A DNA stretch of 64,000 nt from Micrococcus sp. EYE_212 (GTDB taxonomy: Bacteria; Actinomycetota; Actinomycetes; Actinomycetales; Micrococcaceae), in NCBI RefSeq assembly GCF_023147585.1, contig NZ_JAHXOZ010000004.1, forward strand, positions 1 to 64,000. Direction: 5' to 3'. The translations under genes were made by a program, and so were the position numbers. The notes beneath the pieces are model-generated. The model was not told the DNA's origin. It made no database searches and saw nothing but the letters and a program-made list of their open reading frames with translations. Shown piece by piece: positions 33,538 through 42,445 of the stretch (within the stretch, counting starts at the first letter, position 1; the number at the start of each line of letters is the position of its first letter).

Positions 33538-34329
33538 ATGCTCTCCGCCCGCACCCTCACCCTGCTCTCCTCGATCGCCGCGTTCCTCAACACCGCGCCC
33601 GGCCCGCGAGGCGGTGCCGAGCAGCCCGAACGCCTGACCGCCGGCGCCCAGCTCGCCGACCTCGTCCCGGCCCTGCAGGAGGGCGACGCCCGCCTGCGCG
33701 TGGCCGCGGCCGCCGTCGTGCGCGCGAAGGACCTGCGCGAGCGCCTCACCTCCGCCTGGGCGCTGGCCGCCACGAACGAGGCCGCCGCCACCGAGGGCGT
33801 CAACGAGCTGCTGGCCACGGTCGGCCCCCTGCGCCTCGTGGCCGGGGAGGAGGCCGTGGACTTCGCGCCCGCGGACACCCCGTCCGACGCCGTCGAGCGC
33901 CTCACCGCGCTGGCCGCCCTCGCGATGGCCGAGGCCGCCGTCGACGGCGAGCTCTCCCGCCTGCGCGTGTGCGCGGGCGAGGACTGCGAGAACGCGCTCG
34001 TGGACGCCAGCCGCAACCGCTCCAAGCGCTTCTGCGACGCCGCCAACTGCGCCAACCGCACGCACGTGCGCAGCTACCGCGCGCGCCTGGCCGAGGAGAC
34101 GGCGGAGACCCCGGCGCCCGAGGCGGGCGGGAAGGCGGAGCCCGTGAAGGAGGACGCCCCGGTCGAAGAGCCCGTGAAGGCCGAGGAGGGCAAGGCCGAG
34201 AAGAAGGCGGCCAAGGAGGCCGAGAAGAAGGCCCGCAAGAAGGCGGAGAAGAAGGCGGCCAAGGAGGCCGAGAAGGCCGCCAAGAAGGACAAGAAGGCGA
34301 AGAAGGACACGGAGAAGTCCGACGACTGA
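33538..34329 (+). CDS. CGNR zinc-finger-type regulator with Lys/Glu/Ala-rich tail
   Basis: A 263-residue protein. Residues ~1-180 match the ABATE/CGNR layout: an N-terminal helical domain and a C-terminal zinc finger LRVCAGEDCENALVDASRN then RFCDAANCANRTHVRSYRA (four Cys; the name motif reads CANR here). Residues ~200-263 are an unusual low-complexity run of Lys, Glu and Ala (KKAAKEAEKKARKKAEKKA), predicted to be one long charged helix and reminiscent of histone-H1-like tails. CGNR proteins are thought to be transcription regulators. ATG 33538 lies six bases after TACAGT. Confidence 0.75.
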   Translation: MLSARTLTLLSSIAAFLNTAPGPRGGAEQPERLTAGAQLADLVPALQEGDARLRVAAAAVVRAKDLRERLTSAWALAATNEAAATEGVNELLATVGPLRLVAGEEAVDFAPADTPSDAVERLTALAALAMAEAAVDGELSRLRVCAGEDCENALVDASRNRSKRFCDAANCANRTHVRSYRARLAEETAETPAPEAGGKAEPVKEDAPVEEPVKAEEGKAEKKAAKEAEKKARKKAEKKAAKEAEKAAKKDKKAKKDTEKSDD

Positions 34330-34403
34330 CGCCCGTCTGAACTCCCGGTGACGGGGCGCGCGGCCCCTTCTGCGCGGCGCGGGTCGCCCCTACGCTGGCG
34401 CCC

Positions 34404-35417
34404 ATGAGCGACCAGCGCGACCCGGCCCCCTCCCCCGCCCCGTCCCCGTGGGCGGTCAGCGACCCCGGCGTCCCCGCCCACCGCAAGGTCGGCGTGGTGG
34501 GAGCCGGCGGCGTCGGGACGGCGATCGCGTACGCCACCCTGATCCGCGGCGTGGCCCGCGAGGTCGCGCTCTACGACATCGACGAGCCCAAGGTGCGCGC
34601 CGAGGTCCTCGACCTCGCCCATGGCACGCCCTTCACCTCCGCGGACGCGATGACCGGCGGGGCGGACCCCGCGGTGCTGGCGGAGGCGGAGATCGTGGTG
34701 GTCACGGCCGGCGCGAAGCAGAAGCCGGGCCAGACCCGCCTGGACCTGGCCGAGCGCAACGTGGCGATCCTGCACGACCTGCTCCCCCGGGTGCAGGCCG
34801 CGGCGCCGGACGCGCTCATCGTGCTGGTGACCAACCCCGTGGACGTCCTCACCCTCGTGGCGCAGCGGATCACGGGGCTGCCCGCCGGACGGGTGATCGG
34901 CTCCGGCACCCTCCTGGACACCTCACGCCTGCGCTGGCTGCTGGCGGGTCGGGCGGGGGTGCACACGTCGTCGGTGCACGCGTCCATCCTGGGCGAGCAC
35001 GGGGACACGGAGTTCCCGGCGTGGAGCTCCGCGCGGATCGGGCCGATGCCCATCCTCGAGTGGCCCGACGCCGCCGCGCCGCTCTTCTCGCTCGCGGACC
35101 TGGACGCCATCGCCCACACCGTCACGAACGCGGCCTACGAGGTGATCCAGGGCAAGGGCGCCACCACCTACGCGGTGGGCGTCGCGACGACGCGCCTGCT
35201 CGAGGCGGTCCTGCGGGACCAGCACGCCATCCTGCCGGTCTCCACGGTGCTCGACGGCCCCCACGGGCTGCACGACGTCGCGCTCTCGCTGCCGGCCGTC
35301 GTCGGGCGGGCGGGGGTGGAGCGGGTCATCCCGCTCGAACTGGACGCGGCCGAGACCGCGAAGCTGCAGGCCTCGGCCGCCGCGCTGCGGGCGACGGCGG
35401 CGCGGTTCGGCTTCTGA
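34404..35417 (+). CDS. ldh: L-lactate dehydrogenase
   Basis: A 337-residue NAD-dependent dehydrogenase. It shows KVGVVGAGGVGTAIAYATL (Rossmann), VLDLAHGTPF, the loop AGAKQKPGQTRLDL with substrate Arg, VTNPVDVLTLVAQ, GSGTLLDTSRLR with the second Arg, and the catalytic His in SILGEHGDTEFPAWSS. The Gln in the KQKPGQ loop favours lactate rather than malate dehydrogenase. A 27-residue N-terminal extension rich in Pro is extra. ATG 34404 lies seven bases after TACGCT. Confidence 0.9.
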   Translation: MSDQRDPAPSPAPSPWAVSDPGVPAHRKVGVVGAGGVGTAIAYATLIRGVAREVALYDIDEPKVRAEVLDLAHGTPFTSADAMTGGADPAVLAEAEIVVVTAGAKQKPGQTRLDLAERNVAILHDLLPRVQAAAPDALIVLVTNPVDVLTLVAQRITGLPAGRVIGSGTLLDTSRLRWLLAGRAGVHTSSVHASILGEHGDTEFPAWSSARIGPMPILEWPDAAAPLFSLADLDAIAHTVTNAAYEVIQGKGATTYAVGVATTRLLEAVLRDQHAILPVSTVLDGPHGLHDVALSLPAVVGRAGVERVIPLELDAAETAKLQASAAALRATAARFGF

Positions 35418-35467
35418 GGGGCGGTCCGGCTTGTGAGGCGCGGGCGGGGGTCCTCCAGCCGGCGAGC

Positions 35468-35863
35468 TCAGCCCTGCGGCCCACGCTCCTTGGCGGCGCG
35501 CTCGGCGGCCGCCTTGGCGCGGCGCTCGGCGGCCGCCTTGCGGAAGGTCTCCTCGGAGGAGAGGTTCACGCCGGAGCCATGGGAGAGGCGCGGCGGATTC
35601 TCGCGGGTGGAGAGCTGCAGCATGGCGACCACCACGAGCGAGGTCATGAAGAACACGCCGAAGGCGATGAGGCCGATGTCCACGCGCAGCGGGTTCGAAG
35701 TGCCCCCCGAGGCGGTGAGGGCGGCGATGACGCCGCCGACGAGGCCGAGCACGGCGGAGAAGATCAGCGGGCCCTTGACCGTGGTGCGCAGCCCGCCGCG
35801 TGCCGGACGGCCGGCACCGGTGCCGGCGCGGTCGTGGGACGGACGGGGGGACGGTGCGCTCAC
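35468..35863 (-). CDS. Small membrane protein, unknown function
   Basis: A 131-residue protein with two hydrophobic helices, PLIFSAVLGLVGGVIAALTA and IGLIAFGVFFMTSLVVVAML, between a basic Pro/Arg-rich N terminus and an Ala/Lys/Arg-rich C-terminal helix (RKAAAERRAKAAAERAAKE). GTG 35863 is preceded by TAGGAGG with ideal spacing. No family recognised. Confidence 0.7.
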   Translation of the reverse strand: MSAPSPRPSHDRAGTGAGRPARGGLRTTVKGPLIFSAVLGLVGGVIAALTASGGTSNPLRVDIGLIAFGVFFMTSLVVVAMLQLSTRENPPRLSHGSGVNLSSEETFRKAAAERRAKAAAERAAKERGPQG

Positions 35864-35996
35864 GGTGCGCCTCCTACGGGCTCGGGTGGCGTGCGCGCGG
35901 GCGCACGGGGGTGACGGCGACGTCGGCCCGGGCGGGATCCTCCCCGCGGGCACGACGACGGGCCGCCCTCAGTCTACGCCGGGTGGCCGAGCCGGC

Positions 35997-36578
35997 TCAG
36001 AGGCCGCGGGCGCTACCGCGATCCCGGCGCACCTCGTGGTGGAAGCCGAGTCCGGAGATGAGCAGGAGGACGCCGATGATGATGGCGCCGCCGCCCACGA
36101 TGCCGAGCTGGCCGTGGGGGTTGAGCCCCTGAAGGGCGCCGACCGCGAGGCCCAGACCGGAGAGCAGGCCCACGGCGCCCGTCCAGAGCTGGTCCCGGGC
36201 GGGGATGAACTCCCGGCGGTGCCGGGCCCACGCCACGAGCTCGGCCGCGCCGCCGGCCACGAGTGCGACCGCGACGGTGACGCCGATGGCCGAGGGAGAG
36301 CCCAGGAAGAGCATGACGATGGTCCCCAGCATCCACGCCGCGGCGGCGAGGGAGAGCGGGGAGCGCATGGCCACGGGCACGGGTTCGCGGCGCAGATACT
36401 CCCACATCGCGGAGCCGGAGAACACCAGGTAGAGCGCGAAGGCCACCTTCATCCAGGTGACGCCGGGGTTCGGCACGAACACGGTGGACAGGCCGAACAC
36501 GAGCGCGACGACGGCGCGGACGAGGATCGGCTTGAACACCACGGAGGAGATCTCGAGGGGGGTGGTCACGGCAGGCAC
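35997..36578 (-). CDS. DUF308/HdeD-like membrane protein
   Basis: A 193-residue protein with about six hydrophobic helices (ILVRAVVALVFGLSTVFV, VAFALYLVFSGSAMWEYL, AAAAWMLGTIVMLFLG, IGVTVAVALVAGGAAELV, LWTGAVGLLSGLGLAVGAL, LGIVGGGAIIIGVLLLISGL), the layout of DUF308 proteins. Function unknown. GTG 36578 is read six bases after TAGACT, a leaderless start; no ribosome site is visible. Confidence 0.7.
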   Translation of the reverse strand: MPAVTTPLEISSVVFKPILVRAVVALVFGLSTVFVPNPGVTWMKVAFALYLVFSGSAMWEYLRREPVPVAMRSPLSLAAAAWMLGTIVMLFLGSPSAIGVTVAVALVAGGAAELVAWARHRREFIPARDQLWTGAVGLLSGLGLAVGALQGLNPHGQLGIVGGGAIIIGVLLLISGLGFHHEVRRDRGSARGL

Positions 36579-36662
36579 CGCATCAGTCTAGGCGCGGTCG
36601 TCCCGGGGGCGCGGGGACGGGGCGTGAGGAGGGGGCGCGGGCGACCGTGCCGCTGTCGGGGC

Positions 36663-38003
36663 TCAGCCCGTCCCGAGCCTCATCCACGCGCCGCCCCGGG
36701 CGCGCAGGCCCAGGGTGAGCGCGCGCATGCCGAGGTACACGACGCCGAAGCCGACCCACAGCGCCACGACCCGCGTGCCGGCGTCGGGGGCGGAGAGCAG
36801 GGGTCCGGAGCGGGCCAGGAGCCACAGCACGGGGGCGTAGACGGCGAGGTTCACCAGCCCCGCGAGCGCGAGGTAGCGCGCGTCCCCGGCGCCGATGAGC
36901 ACGCCGTCCAGGACGAACACGAACCCGGCGAGCGGCTGCGTGATCGCGAGGACCCAGAGGCCGGCGGTCGCGGCGGCCTGGACCGCGGGGTCGGCGGTGA
37001 AGAGGGAGGGCAGCCACGGCGCGACGGCGGCCAGCGCCACGCCGGTGAGCAGGCCGAAGCCCAGCGACCAGCGGACCATGACCGCGGTGAGGCGGCGGGC
37101 GGCGTCGGGACGGGAGGCGCCGAGCTCCGCGCCGATGAGGGACTGCGCCGCGATGGCCAGGGCGTCGAGGGCGAACGCGAGCGTGGAGAACAGCGTGAAG
37201 ACGAGCTGGTGCGCGGCGAGCACGGTCTCCCCCGCGCCGGTGGCCGCGACCACGGTCAGCAGGATCGCGGCGCGCAGGCTGGCGGTGCGCAGCAGCAGCC
37301 ACGAGCCGACCTGCGCCGTGGCCCGCATGCCGGCCGCCGTCGGGAGCCAGCCGGTGCCGGCTCGCCGGAAGCGGGGCGCGAGCACCACGAGGTAGGCGGC
37401 GAGCATGGCCCACTGGACGATCGAGGTGCCGAGCGCGGAGCCGGCGACGCCCATGCCCGCCCCGTAGACGAGGGCGAGGTTGAGGCCGATGTTCGCGGCG
37501 AACCCCACCCCGGCGACGACGAGCGGGGTCACCGTGTCCTGCAGTCCCCGCAGGACACCGGTGGCGGCCAGGACCGCCAGGAGCGCGGGCAGTCCGGGCA
37601 TGGACCAGCGCAGGTAGGCGACGGCGTGGGCCTGCACCTCGCCTGTGGCGCCGAGCGCTCCGGTCAGGGCGGGGGCGGCGGCCCAGCCGAGCACCCCGAG
37701 GACCGCGCCGAGCAGGAGGCCGAGCCCGACGCCGTCGCGGCCGCGGGACATGGCCGAGGCGAGGTCCCCCGCCCCGACCAGGCGGGCGACGGCGGGTGTG
37801 GTGGCGTAGGCGAGGAAGATGAGCAGCCCGGCGGCGGTGTGCAGGACGGTGGTGCCGATGCCCGCGCCCGCGAGCTGCGCCGTGCCGAGGTGTCCGACGA
37901 TCGCGGTGTCCGCGAGGAGGAACAGCGGCTCCGCGATGAGCGCGCCGAACGCGGGGACCGCCAGCGCGAGGATGCGGCGGGCGAGGGGGCGGGAATCCCT
38001 CAT
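36663..38003 (-). CDS. MATE-family (DinF-like) efflux transporter
   Basis: A 446-residue, 12-helix transporter. It starts RRILALAVPAFGALIAEPLF with LLADTAIVGHLGTAQLAG, the hallmark of DinF-type MATE proteins, and repeats the pattern in the second half (SLRAAILLTVVAATGAGETV, AHQLVFTLFSTLAFALDALA). It probably exports cationic drugs or oxidation products by H+ or Na+ antiport. ATG 38003 overlaps the stop of the upstream CPBP gene by 4 nt, so the two are one transcription unit. Confidence 0.88.
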   Translation of the reverse strand: MRDSRPLARRILALAVPAFGALIAEPLFLLADTAIVGHLGTAQLAGAGIGTTVLHTAAGLLIFLAYATTPAVARLVGAGDLASAMSRGRDGVGLGLLLGAVLGVLGWAAAPALTGALGATGEVQAHAVAYLRWSMPGLPALLAVLAATGVLRGLQDTVTPLVVAGVGFAANIGLNLALVYGAGMGVAGSALGTSIVQWAMLAAYLVVLAPRFRRAGTGWLPTAAGMRATAQVGSWLLLRTASLRAAILLTVVAATGAGETVLAAHQLVFTLFSTLAFALDALAIAAQSLIGAELGASRPDAARRLTAVMVRWSLGFGLLTGVALAAVAPWLPSLFTADPAVQAAATAGLWVLAITQPLAGFVFVLDGVLIGAGDARYLALAGLVNLAVYAPVLWLLARSGPLLSAPDAGTRVVALWVGFGVVYLGMRALTLGLRARGGAWMRLGTG

Positions 38004-38857
38004 CCGACGAGCGCGGTGAGGAACGGCAGGAACGCGGTGGGCGCCACGGGCTGGGGGACCTCGGGCAGGAGGGGGGCCACGAGGTAGAGCATGGCGATCG
38101 CGATGCCGTTGTTGGTCATGTGCAGGAGCACCGCGTACCCGAACGACTTCCCCATGAGGATGTAGGACACCGTGATGGCGACCGCGAGGGTCACGTACGG
38201 GATGGTCTCCACGAGGTCGAAGTCCCCGCCCGTGCCGAGGAAGTGCAGCAGCGTGAACGCCAGGATGGACACCACGGCGCACACCCACACGTTCACGTAG
38301 CGCGACAGCTTGCCCACCAGCAGGTGGCGGAAGAGGTACTCCTCCACGAGCGGGGCGGCGACCACCGTCATCAGGACCATGAGCAGCGGCGGGGCCTGCG
38401 TGGTCATCTCCTCGAGGGCGGCCTGGTTGGCGCTGGTCTGGGCCTGGCCGAGCAGGCTAAGGACCAGCACGTTCACGACGATGCACGCGAACCAGGTGGC
38501 CGGCAGCAGCAGGATCTTCCACCACGTGCCCGTGCGGAACACGCGCAGCGAGGTGACGAGCGGGCGCCACGCGACGGCGACCACGAGCAGGACGAGAACG
38601 GCGTAGCTGAGCAGGTTCACCCGGAAGGCGTCCAGGACCTGGAAGTCCTCCTGGTTGGCCGGGACGAGGTCCAGCGCGATGGCCGCGAAGAGGCCGAGCC
38701 CCAGGATCATGAGCGCCCCGTAGGCGAGCACCACCGCGAGATCGCCCCAGTGGAAGCGGCCGGGGGTCCAGTCGGGGGTGGTCCGGGCCGCGGGGGCGGG
38801 GCGGCCGGGCCAGCCTGAGGGCGGCCAGCCGGCGGGCGGGGCGGGGGGAAGGCTCAT
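38000..38857 (-). CDS. CPBP-family intramembrane metalloprotease (CAAX protease-like)
   Basis: A 285-residue membrane protein with a Pro/Gly-rich cytosolic start and about eight helices. The active-site motifs are present: VAAPLVEEYLFRHLLVGKL (EExxxR), TLLHFLGTGG and LLHMTNNGIA (Asn/His). ABI/CPBP proteases process prenylated peptides or protect against bacteriocins in some bacteria; here the substrate is unknown. ATG 38857 lies seven bases after TAGCGT (leaderless). It leads a two-gene operon with the MATE exporter. Confidence 0.85.
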   Translation of the reverse strand: MSLPPAPPAGWPPSGWPGRPAPAARTTPDWTPGRFHWGDLAVVLAYGALMILGLGLFAAIALDLVPANQEDFQVLDAFRVNLLSYAVLVLLVVAVAWRPLVTSLRVFRTGTWWKILLLPATWFACIVVNVLVLSLLGQAQTSANQAALEEMTTQAPPLLMVLMTVVAAPLVEEYLFRHLLVGKLSRYVNVWVCAVVSILAFTLLHFLGTGGDFDLVETIPYVTLAVAITVSYILMGKSFGYAVLLHMTNNGIAIAMLYLVAPLLPEVPQPVAPTAFLPFLTALVG

Positions 38858-38994
38858 GGCGGCCACGCTACCAACGGGGGCGGACGCGGGGACGGATACC
38901 CGAGCGGCCACCGGAGCGCACGCAGCCCCGGCCGACGGGGACCGGTGGGCGGCCGGTTGGCGGGGGGCGAGGCGGAGGGTCTACGGTGCACGTC

Positions 38995-39408
38995 ATGGCC
39001 CTGTTCTCCCAGCCGGTGTTCATCAACCTCCCCACGACGGACGTGGAGCGCATCCGCGACTTCTGGACGTCCCTCGGCGCGACCGCGATGGACGACTACT
39101 CCGACGAGTACTCCGTGTGCATCGAGCTCACCGAGTCCACGTACGCGATGTACCTGAGCCCCGGCTACTACACGGACTTCATCGGCGACCGCGAGATCGC
39201 CGACTGCATGACCACCAACGCGGCCCTGATGGCGCTCACCGTGGGCGACGCCGCCGCCGTCGACGCCCTGGCCGACCGCGCGGTGGAGGCCGGCGCCGAA
39301 GAGGTCCCGCTCCCCGCGGACCTGCGCGACGAGATGGCCGGCTCCGGCATGCACTCCCGCGAGATCGTGGACCCGGACGGCCACCAGTGGGAGTTCATCA
39401 CCGCCTGA
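38995..39408 (+). CDS. VOC-family (glyoxalase-like) protein
   Basis: A 137-residue vicinal-oxygen-chelate fold protein: VFINLPTTDVERIRDFWTSL at the start, YAMYLSPGYYTDFIGDREI mid-way and REIVDPDGHQWEFITA at the end (metal-type Glu). It resembles PhnB-type or resistance-like 'lactoylglutathione lyase' proteins of unknown substrate. ATG 38995 is seven bases after TACGGT. Confidence 0.8.
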   Translation: MALFSQPVFINLPTTDVERIRDFWTSLGATAMDDYSDEYSVCIELTESTYAMYLSPGYYTDFIGDREIADCMTTNAALMALTVGDAAAVDALADRAVEAGAEEVPLPADLRDEMAGSGMHSREIVDPDGHQWEFITA

Positions 39409-39572
39409 GCGGGGCACGTTCACGACGACGACACGCACCGCTCGCCCGCACGTCACCCGGGACGCGGGACGCCGTCACCCACGGCTCCTAGCCTGACGCG
39501 GCCGACAGCCGTCGGCGCCGTCAGCCCGGCCCCGCCCTCCCCGGCGCGGCCACCGGATCCAGGAGCACCCCC

Positions 39573-40670
39573 ATGCGCACTTCGCACCGCACGCTCGCCC
39601 TGCTCGCCGCCGTGAGCCTCGCCTCCGGCGCAGCCGCCCCCGCCCAGGCCGCCTCCGACCACGGCACCGGAACCGGAACCGGCAAGCCCGCCCACTCCGC
39701 CACCGCCACCGCCAAGCACGCCTTCGAATTCGGCGTCATCGGCGACGTCCCCTACGGCCAGGCCCAGGTCGACCGCTTTCCCGAGATGATCGACGAGCTC
39801 TCCGCCCAGAGCGACGAGCTCGAGTTCCTCGCCCACGTGGGCGACGTGAAGGCCGGCTCCGCCGTCTGCTCGGACGAGTACTTCCAGATGATCCGCGGCG
39901 AGTTCGACCGCCTGACCCTCCCGCTGGTCTTCACCCCCGGCGACAACGACTGGGTGGACTGCCACCGTGCCAACAACGGCGCCTACAACCCGCTCGAGCG
40001 CCTCGACTCCGTCCGGGACATCTTCTTCCCCGTCGCCGACCGCACCCTCGGCGTCCCCATGAAGGTGGACTCCCAGGACGAGCTGGGCCTGCCGGAGAAC
40101 CTGCGCTTCCGCGAGCAGCGCGTGGAGTTCGTCGCCATCGACGTGCAGGGCTCCCACAACTCCACCGACCCGTGGGCCGGTCTCGGCCTGACCGTCCCCA
40201 CCCCCGAGCAGCTCGCCGAGGTCGCCCACCGCGACGCCGCGAACATCGCCGAGGTCAGCGAGGCCTTCGACGACGCCCGCCGCACGAACGCCCGCGGCGT
40301 CGTGATCTTCACCCAGGCGGACATGTTCGAGCCCCGCCTCGCCGCCGCCGGCATCACCGAGACGGACGTGGCCGCGTTCCGCCCGATCGTCGGCGCCATC
40401 GCCGAGCAGGCCCGCGCCTTCGACGGCCCGGTCTACCTGATCAACGGCGACTCCCACCGCTACAACGCCGACGAGCCCCTCGCCGCCGGCTCCCCCTGGG
40501 TCGACGCCTACGGCGTGGGCGCCGTCGAGAACCTGCAGCGCGTGACCGTCGAGGGCGACGCCACCTCCAACGAGTGGACCCGCTTCACCGTCGCGCCGAA
40601 CAGCGCCGGCAAGGGCAAGAACGCCGCGCAGGAGCTGCTCACCTGGGAGCGCGTGCCCTACACCTTCTGA
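39573..40670 (+). CDS. Secreted metallophosphoesterase-like protein
   Basis: A 365-residue exported protein: signal peptide with LALLAAVSLASGAAAPAQA cleaved near residue 27, then a Thr/Gly/His-rich linker. The body carries calcineurin-type metal motifs: VIGDVPYGQ, HVGDVKAG, TPGDNDWVDCH and LINGDSHRY. It probably hydrolyses a phosphoester outside the cell. The family signature GNH(D/E) is altered here to GDND, as in some related secreted proteins. TAGCCT near 39488 may be the -10. A single GTTCAC unit at 39420 is not a PHO box by itself. A strong terminator follows. Confidence 0.75.
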   Translation: MRTSHRTLALLAAVSLASGAAAPAQAASDHGTGTGTGKPAHSATATAKHAFEFGVIGDVPYGQAQVDRFPEMIDELSAQSDELEFLAHVGDVKAGSAVCSDEYFQMIRGEFDRLTLPLVFTPGDNDWVDCHRANNGAYNPLERLDSVRDIFFPVADRTLGVPMKVDSQDELGLPENLRFREQRVEFVAIDVQGSHNSTDPWAGLGLTVPTPEQLAEVAHRDAANIAEVSEAFDDARRTNARGVVIFTQADMFEPRLAAAGITETDVAAFRPIVGAIAEQARAFDGPVYLINGDSHRYNADEPLAAGSPWVDAYGVGAVENLQRVTVEGDATSNEWTRFTVAPNSAGKGKNAAQELLTWERVPYTF

Positions 40671-40686
40671 GGTCTGAAGAACGTCT

Positions 40687-40722
40687 GAGGCCCCGCCGTC
40701 AGAACCACGACGGCGGGGCCTC
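40687..40722 (+). terminator. Terminator of the phosphoesterase gene
   Basis: GAGGCCCCGCCGTC (40687-40700) and GACGGCGGGGCCTC (40709-40722) form a perfect 14-bp stem with an 8-base loop, 16 bases past the stop. Confidence 0.85.
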
Positions 40723-40777
40723 GCCTCGTCCACGTCCGCACCGGCTGTTCTGGGCCATCTTCCCCTACAGCCCTCAG

Positions 40778-40841
40778 GATTCTGGGCGAACATCCCGCCC
40801 AGAATCGAGTTGTGGGCGTGTCCCACCCGCAGACACGCCCA
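40778..40841. repeat. Two tandem hairpins between convergent genes
   Basis: GATTCTGGGCG/CGCCCAGAATC (40778-40788, 40796-40806) and TGGGCGTGTC/GACACGCCCA (40813-40822, 40832-40841). Both share the TGGGCG core, and a partial copy TTCTGGGCCATCTTCCC lies at 40748. They sit just past the 3' end of the SulP gene (40874) and may terminate it, though a degraded mobile repeat is also possible. Confidence 0.6.
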
Positions 40842-40873
40842 AAAACCCGAGCGGGACCGAGCCAGCCCCCCGC

Positions 40874-42391
40874 TCACGCCCCGAGGCGGCCCGTCAGCCG
40901 GCCGTGCATGTCGGCGCTGGCCTGGTTCAGCCCCCGCACCTTCACCTGCACCCCGTGCCGCGCGTACTTGGTCTGCACCGCGTCGAGGGCCGCCACCGTG
41001 GATGCGTCCCACACGTGGGCCTCGCTCAGGTCCACCACCACCCGCGCGGGGTCGAGCGCGTACTGGAACTGCGAGTACAGGTCGTCCGAGGAGGCGAAGA
41101 ACAGCGCACCTCGCACGCGGTAGACGGCGGTGGCGCCGTCGTCGTCGAGCTCCCGCTCCACCGTGACGAGGCGCGAGACGCGCTGCGCGAAGAGCACGAG
41201 CGCGGTGAGCACGCCCACGCCCACGCCGACCGCGAGGTTGTGGGTGGCCACGGTCGCGATGACGGTCACGAGCATGACCGCCGTCTCCGAGCGGGGCATG
41301 GCCCGCAGCGTGGAGGGGCGCACCGAATGCCAGTCGAAGGCGGAGGCGGCCACGAAGATCATCACGCCCACGAGCGCGGCCATGGGGATCTGCGCGACGA
41401 CGTCGCCGAGCACCACCACGAGCAGCAGCAGGAAGACGCCCGCCAGGAACGTGGACAGGCGCGTGCGGGCGCCGTTGGCCTTCACGTTCATCATGGTCTG
41501 GCCCACCACGGCGCAGCCGCCCATGCCGCCGAACAGCCCCGAGACCACGTTGGCCACGCCCTGCCCCCAGGACTCGCGGGACTTGTCCGAGGGGGTGTCC
41601 GTGATGTCGTCCACGAGCTTGGCGGTGAGCAGGGACTCCAGCAGCCCCACGAACGCCACCCCGACGGCGAAGGGCAGGATCGCCTGCAGCGTCTCCCACG
41701 TGAGGGGCACGTGGGGAGGCGCGAACACCGGCGGGGCGTCGGGCAGGGCGCCGCGGTCGCCCACGCGGGGCACGTCCAGGGCGGCGGCCACGGCCAGCAC
41801 CGTCACGACGACGATCGCCACGAGCGTGGACGGCACCGCGGTCGTGAGGCGGGGCAGGGCGAGCACCACCGCCAGCGAGAGCACCGCGAGCGGGTAGACG
41901 AGCCACGGCACGCCGATGAGCTCGGGCAGCTGGGACGTGAGCACCAGGATGGCCAGCGCGTTCACGAAGCCGACCATCACCGAGCGCGGCACGAACCGCA
42001 TGAGCCGGGCCACCCCGAACACGCCCAGCAGGATCTGCAGGGCCCCGCCCAGGATGACGGCGGCGATCAGGTGGTCCACGTCGTGCGAGCGGGAGAGCGG
42101 GGCGACGACGAGCGCCACCGCGCCCGTGGCCGCCGAGACCATGGCCGGGCGCCCGCCCACGATCGCGATGGTCACCGCCATCGTGAACGAGGCGAACAGC
42201 CCCACGCGCGGGTCCACGCCCGCGATCACTGAGAACGCGATGGCCTCCGGGATGAGCGCCAGCGCCACCACGAGGCCCGCGAGGACCTCGGTGCGCAGCC
42301 AGCGCGGGGTGCGGAGCGTGCGCAGGACGGACTGGCGTTCCAGGGGCGTGGGCGCGCGGTCGGGCGCGGCCACGGAGGCGGAGGAGGGCAT
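40874..42391 (-). CDS. SulP-family anion transporter with STAS domain
   Basis: A 505-residue transporter. The membrane part (~30-380) shows VVALALIPEAIAFSVIAGVDP near the first helices and MGGCAVVGQTMMNVKANGA, typical of SulP/SLC26. The C-terminal STAS domain (~400-500) contains VVVDLSEAHVWDASTVAALD. Substrate may be sulfate, bicarbonate or a dicarboxylate; no carbonic anhydrase or sulfate genes adjoin it. ATG 42391 is six bases after TACCCT and lacks a good ribosome site, so a leaderless start is likely; an in-frame upstream start is less convincing. Confidence 0.85.
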   Translation of the reverse strand: MPSSASVAAPDRAPTPLERQSVLRTLRTPRWLRTEVLAGLVVALALIPEAIAFSVIAGVDPRVGLFASFTMAVTIAIVGGRPAMVSAATGAVALVVAPLSRSHDVDHLIAAVILGGALQILLGVFGVARLMRFVPRSVMVGFVNALAILVLTSQLPELIGVPWLVYPLAVLSLAVVLALPRLTTAVPSTLVAIVVVTVLAVAAALDVPRVGDRGALPDAPPVFAPPHVPLTWETLQAILPFAVGVAFVGLLESLLTAKLVDDITDTPSDKSRESWGQGVANVVSGLFGGMGGCAVVGQTMMNVKANGARTRLSTFLAGVFLLLLVVVLGDVVAQIPMAALVGVMIFVAASAFDWHSVRPSTLRAMPRSETAVMLVTVIATVATHNLAVGVGVGVLTALVLFAQRVSRLVTVERELDDDGATAVYRVRGALFFASSDDLYSQFQYALDPARVVVDLSEAHVWDASTVAALDAVQTKYARHGVQVKVRGLNQASADMHGRLTGRLGA

Positions 42392-42445
42392 GCGTCGAGG
42401 GTAGCGGCGCGTGGGGTGGGCGCGCGTTGAGGCCACCCGACGGGC

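Noticed and set aside
39420-39572. PHO box upstream of the secreted phosphoesterase
   Set aside because: Only one GTTCAC unit is present and no second unit lies 11 bases away; two GTCACCC motifs 22 bases apart do not fit the consensus.
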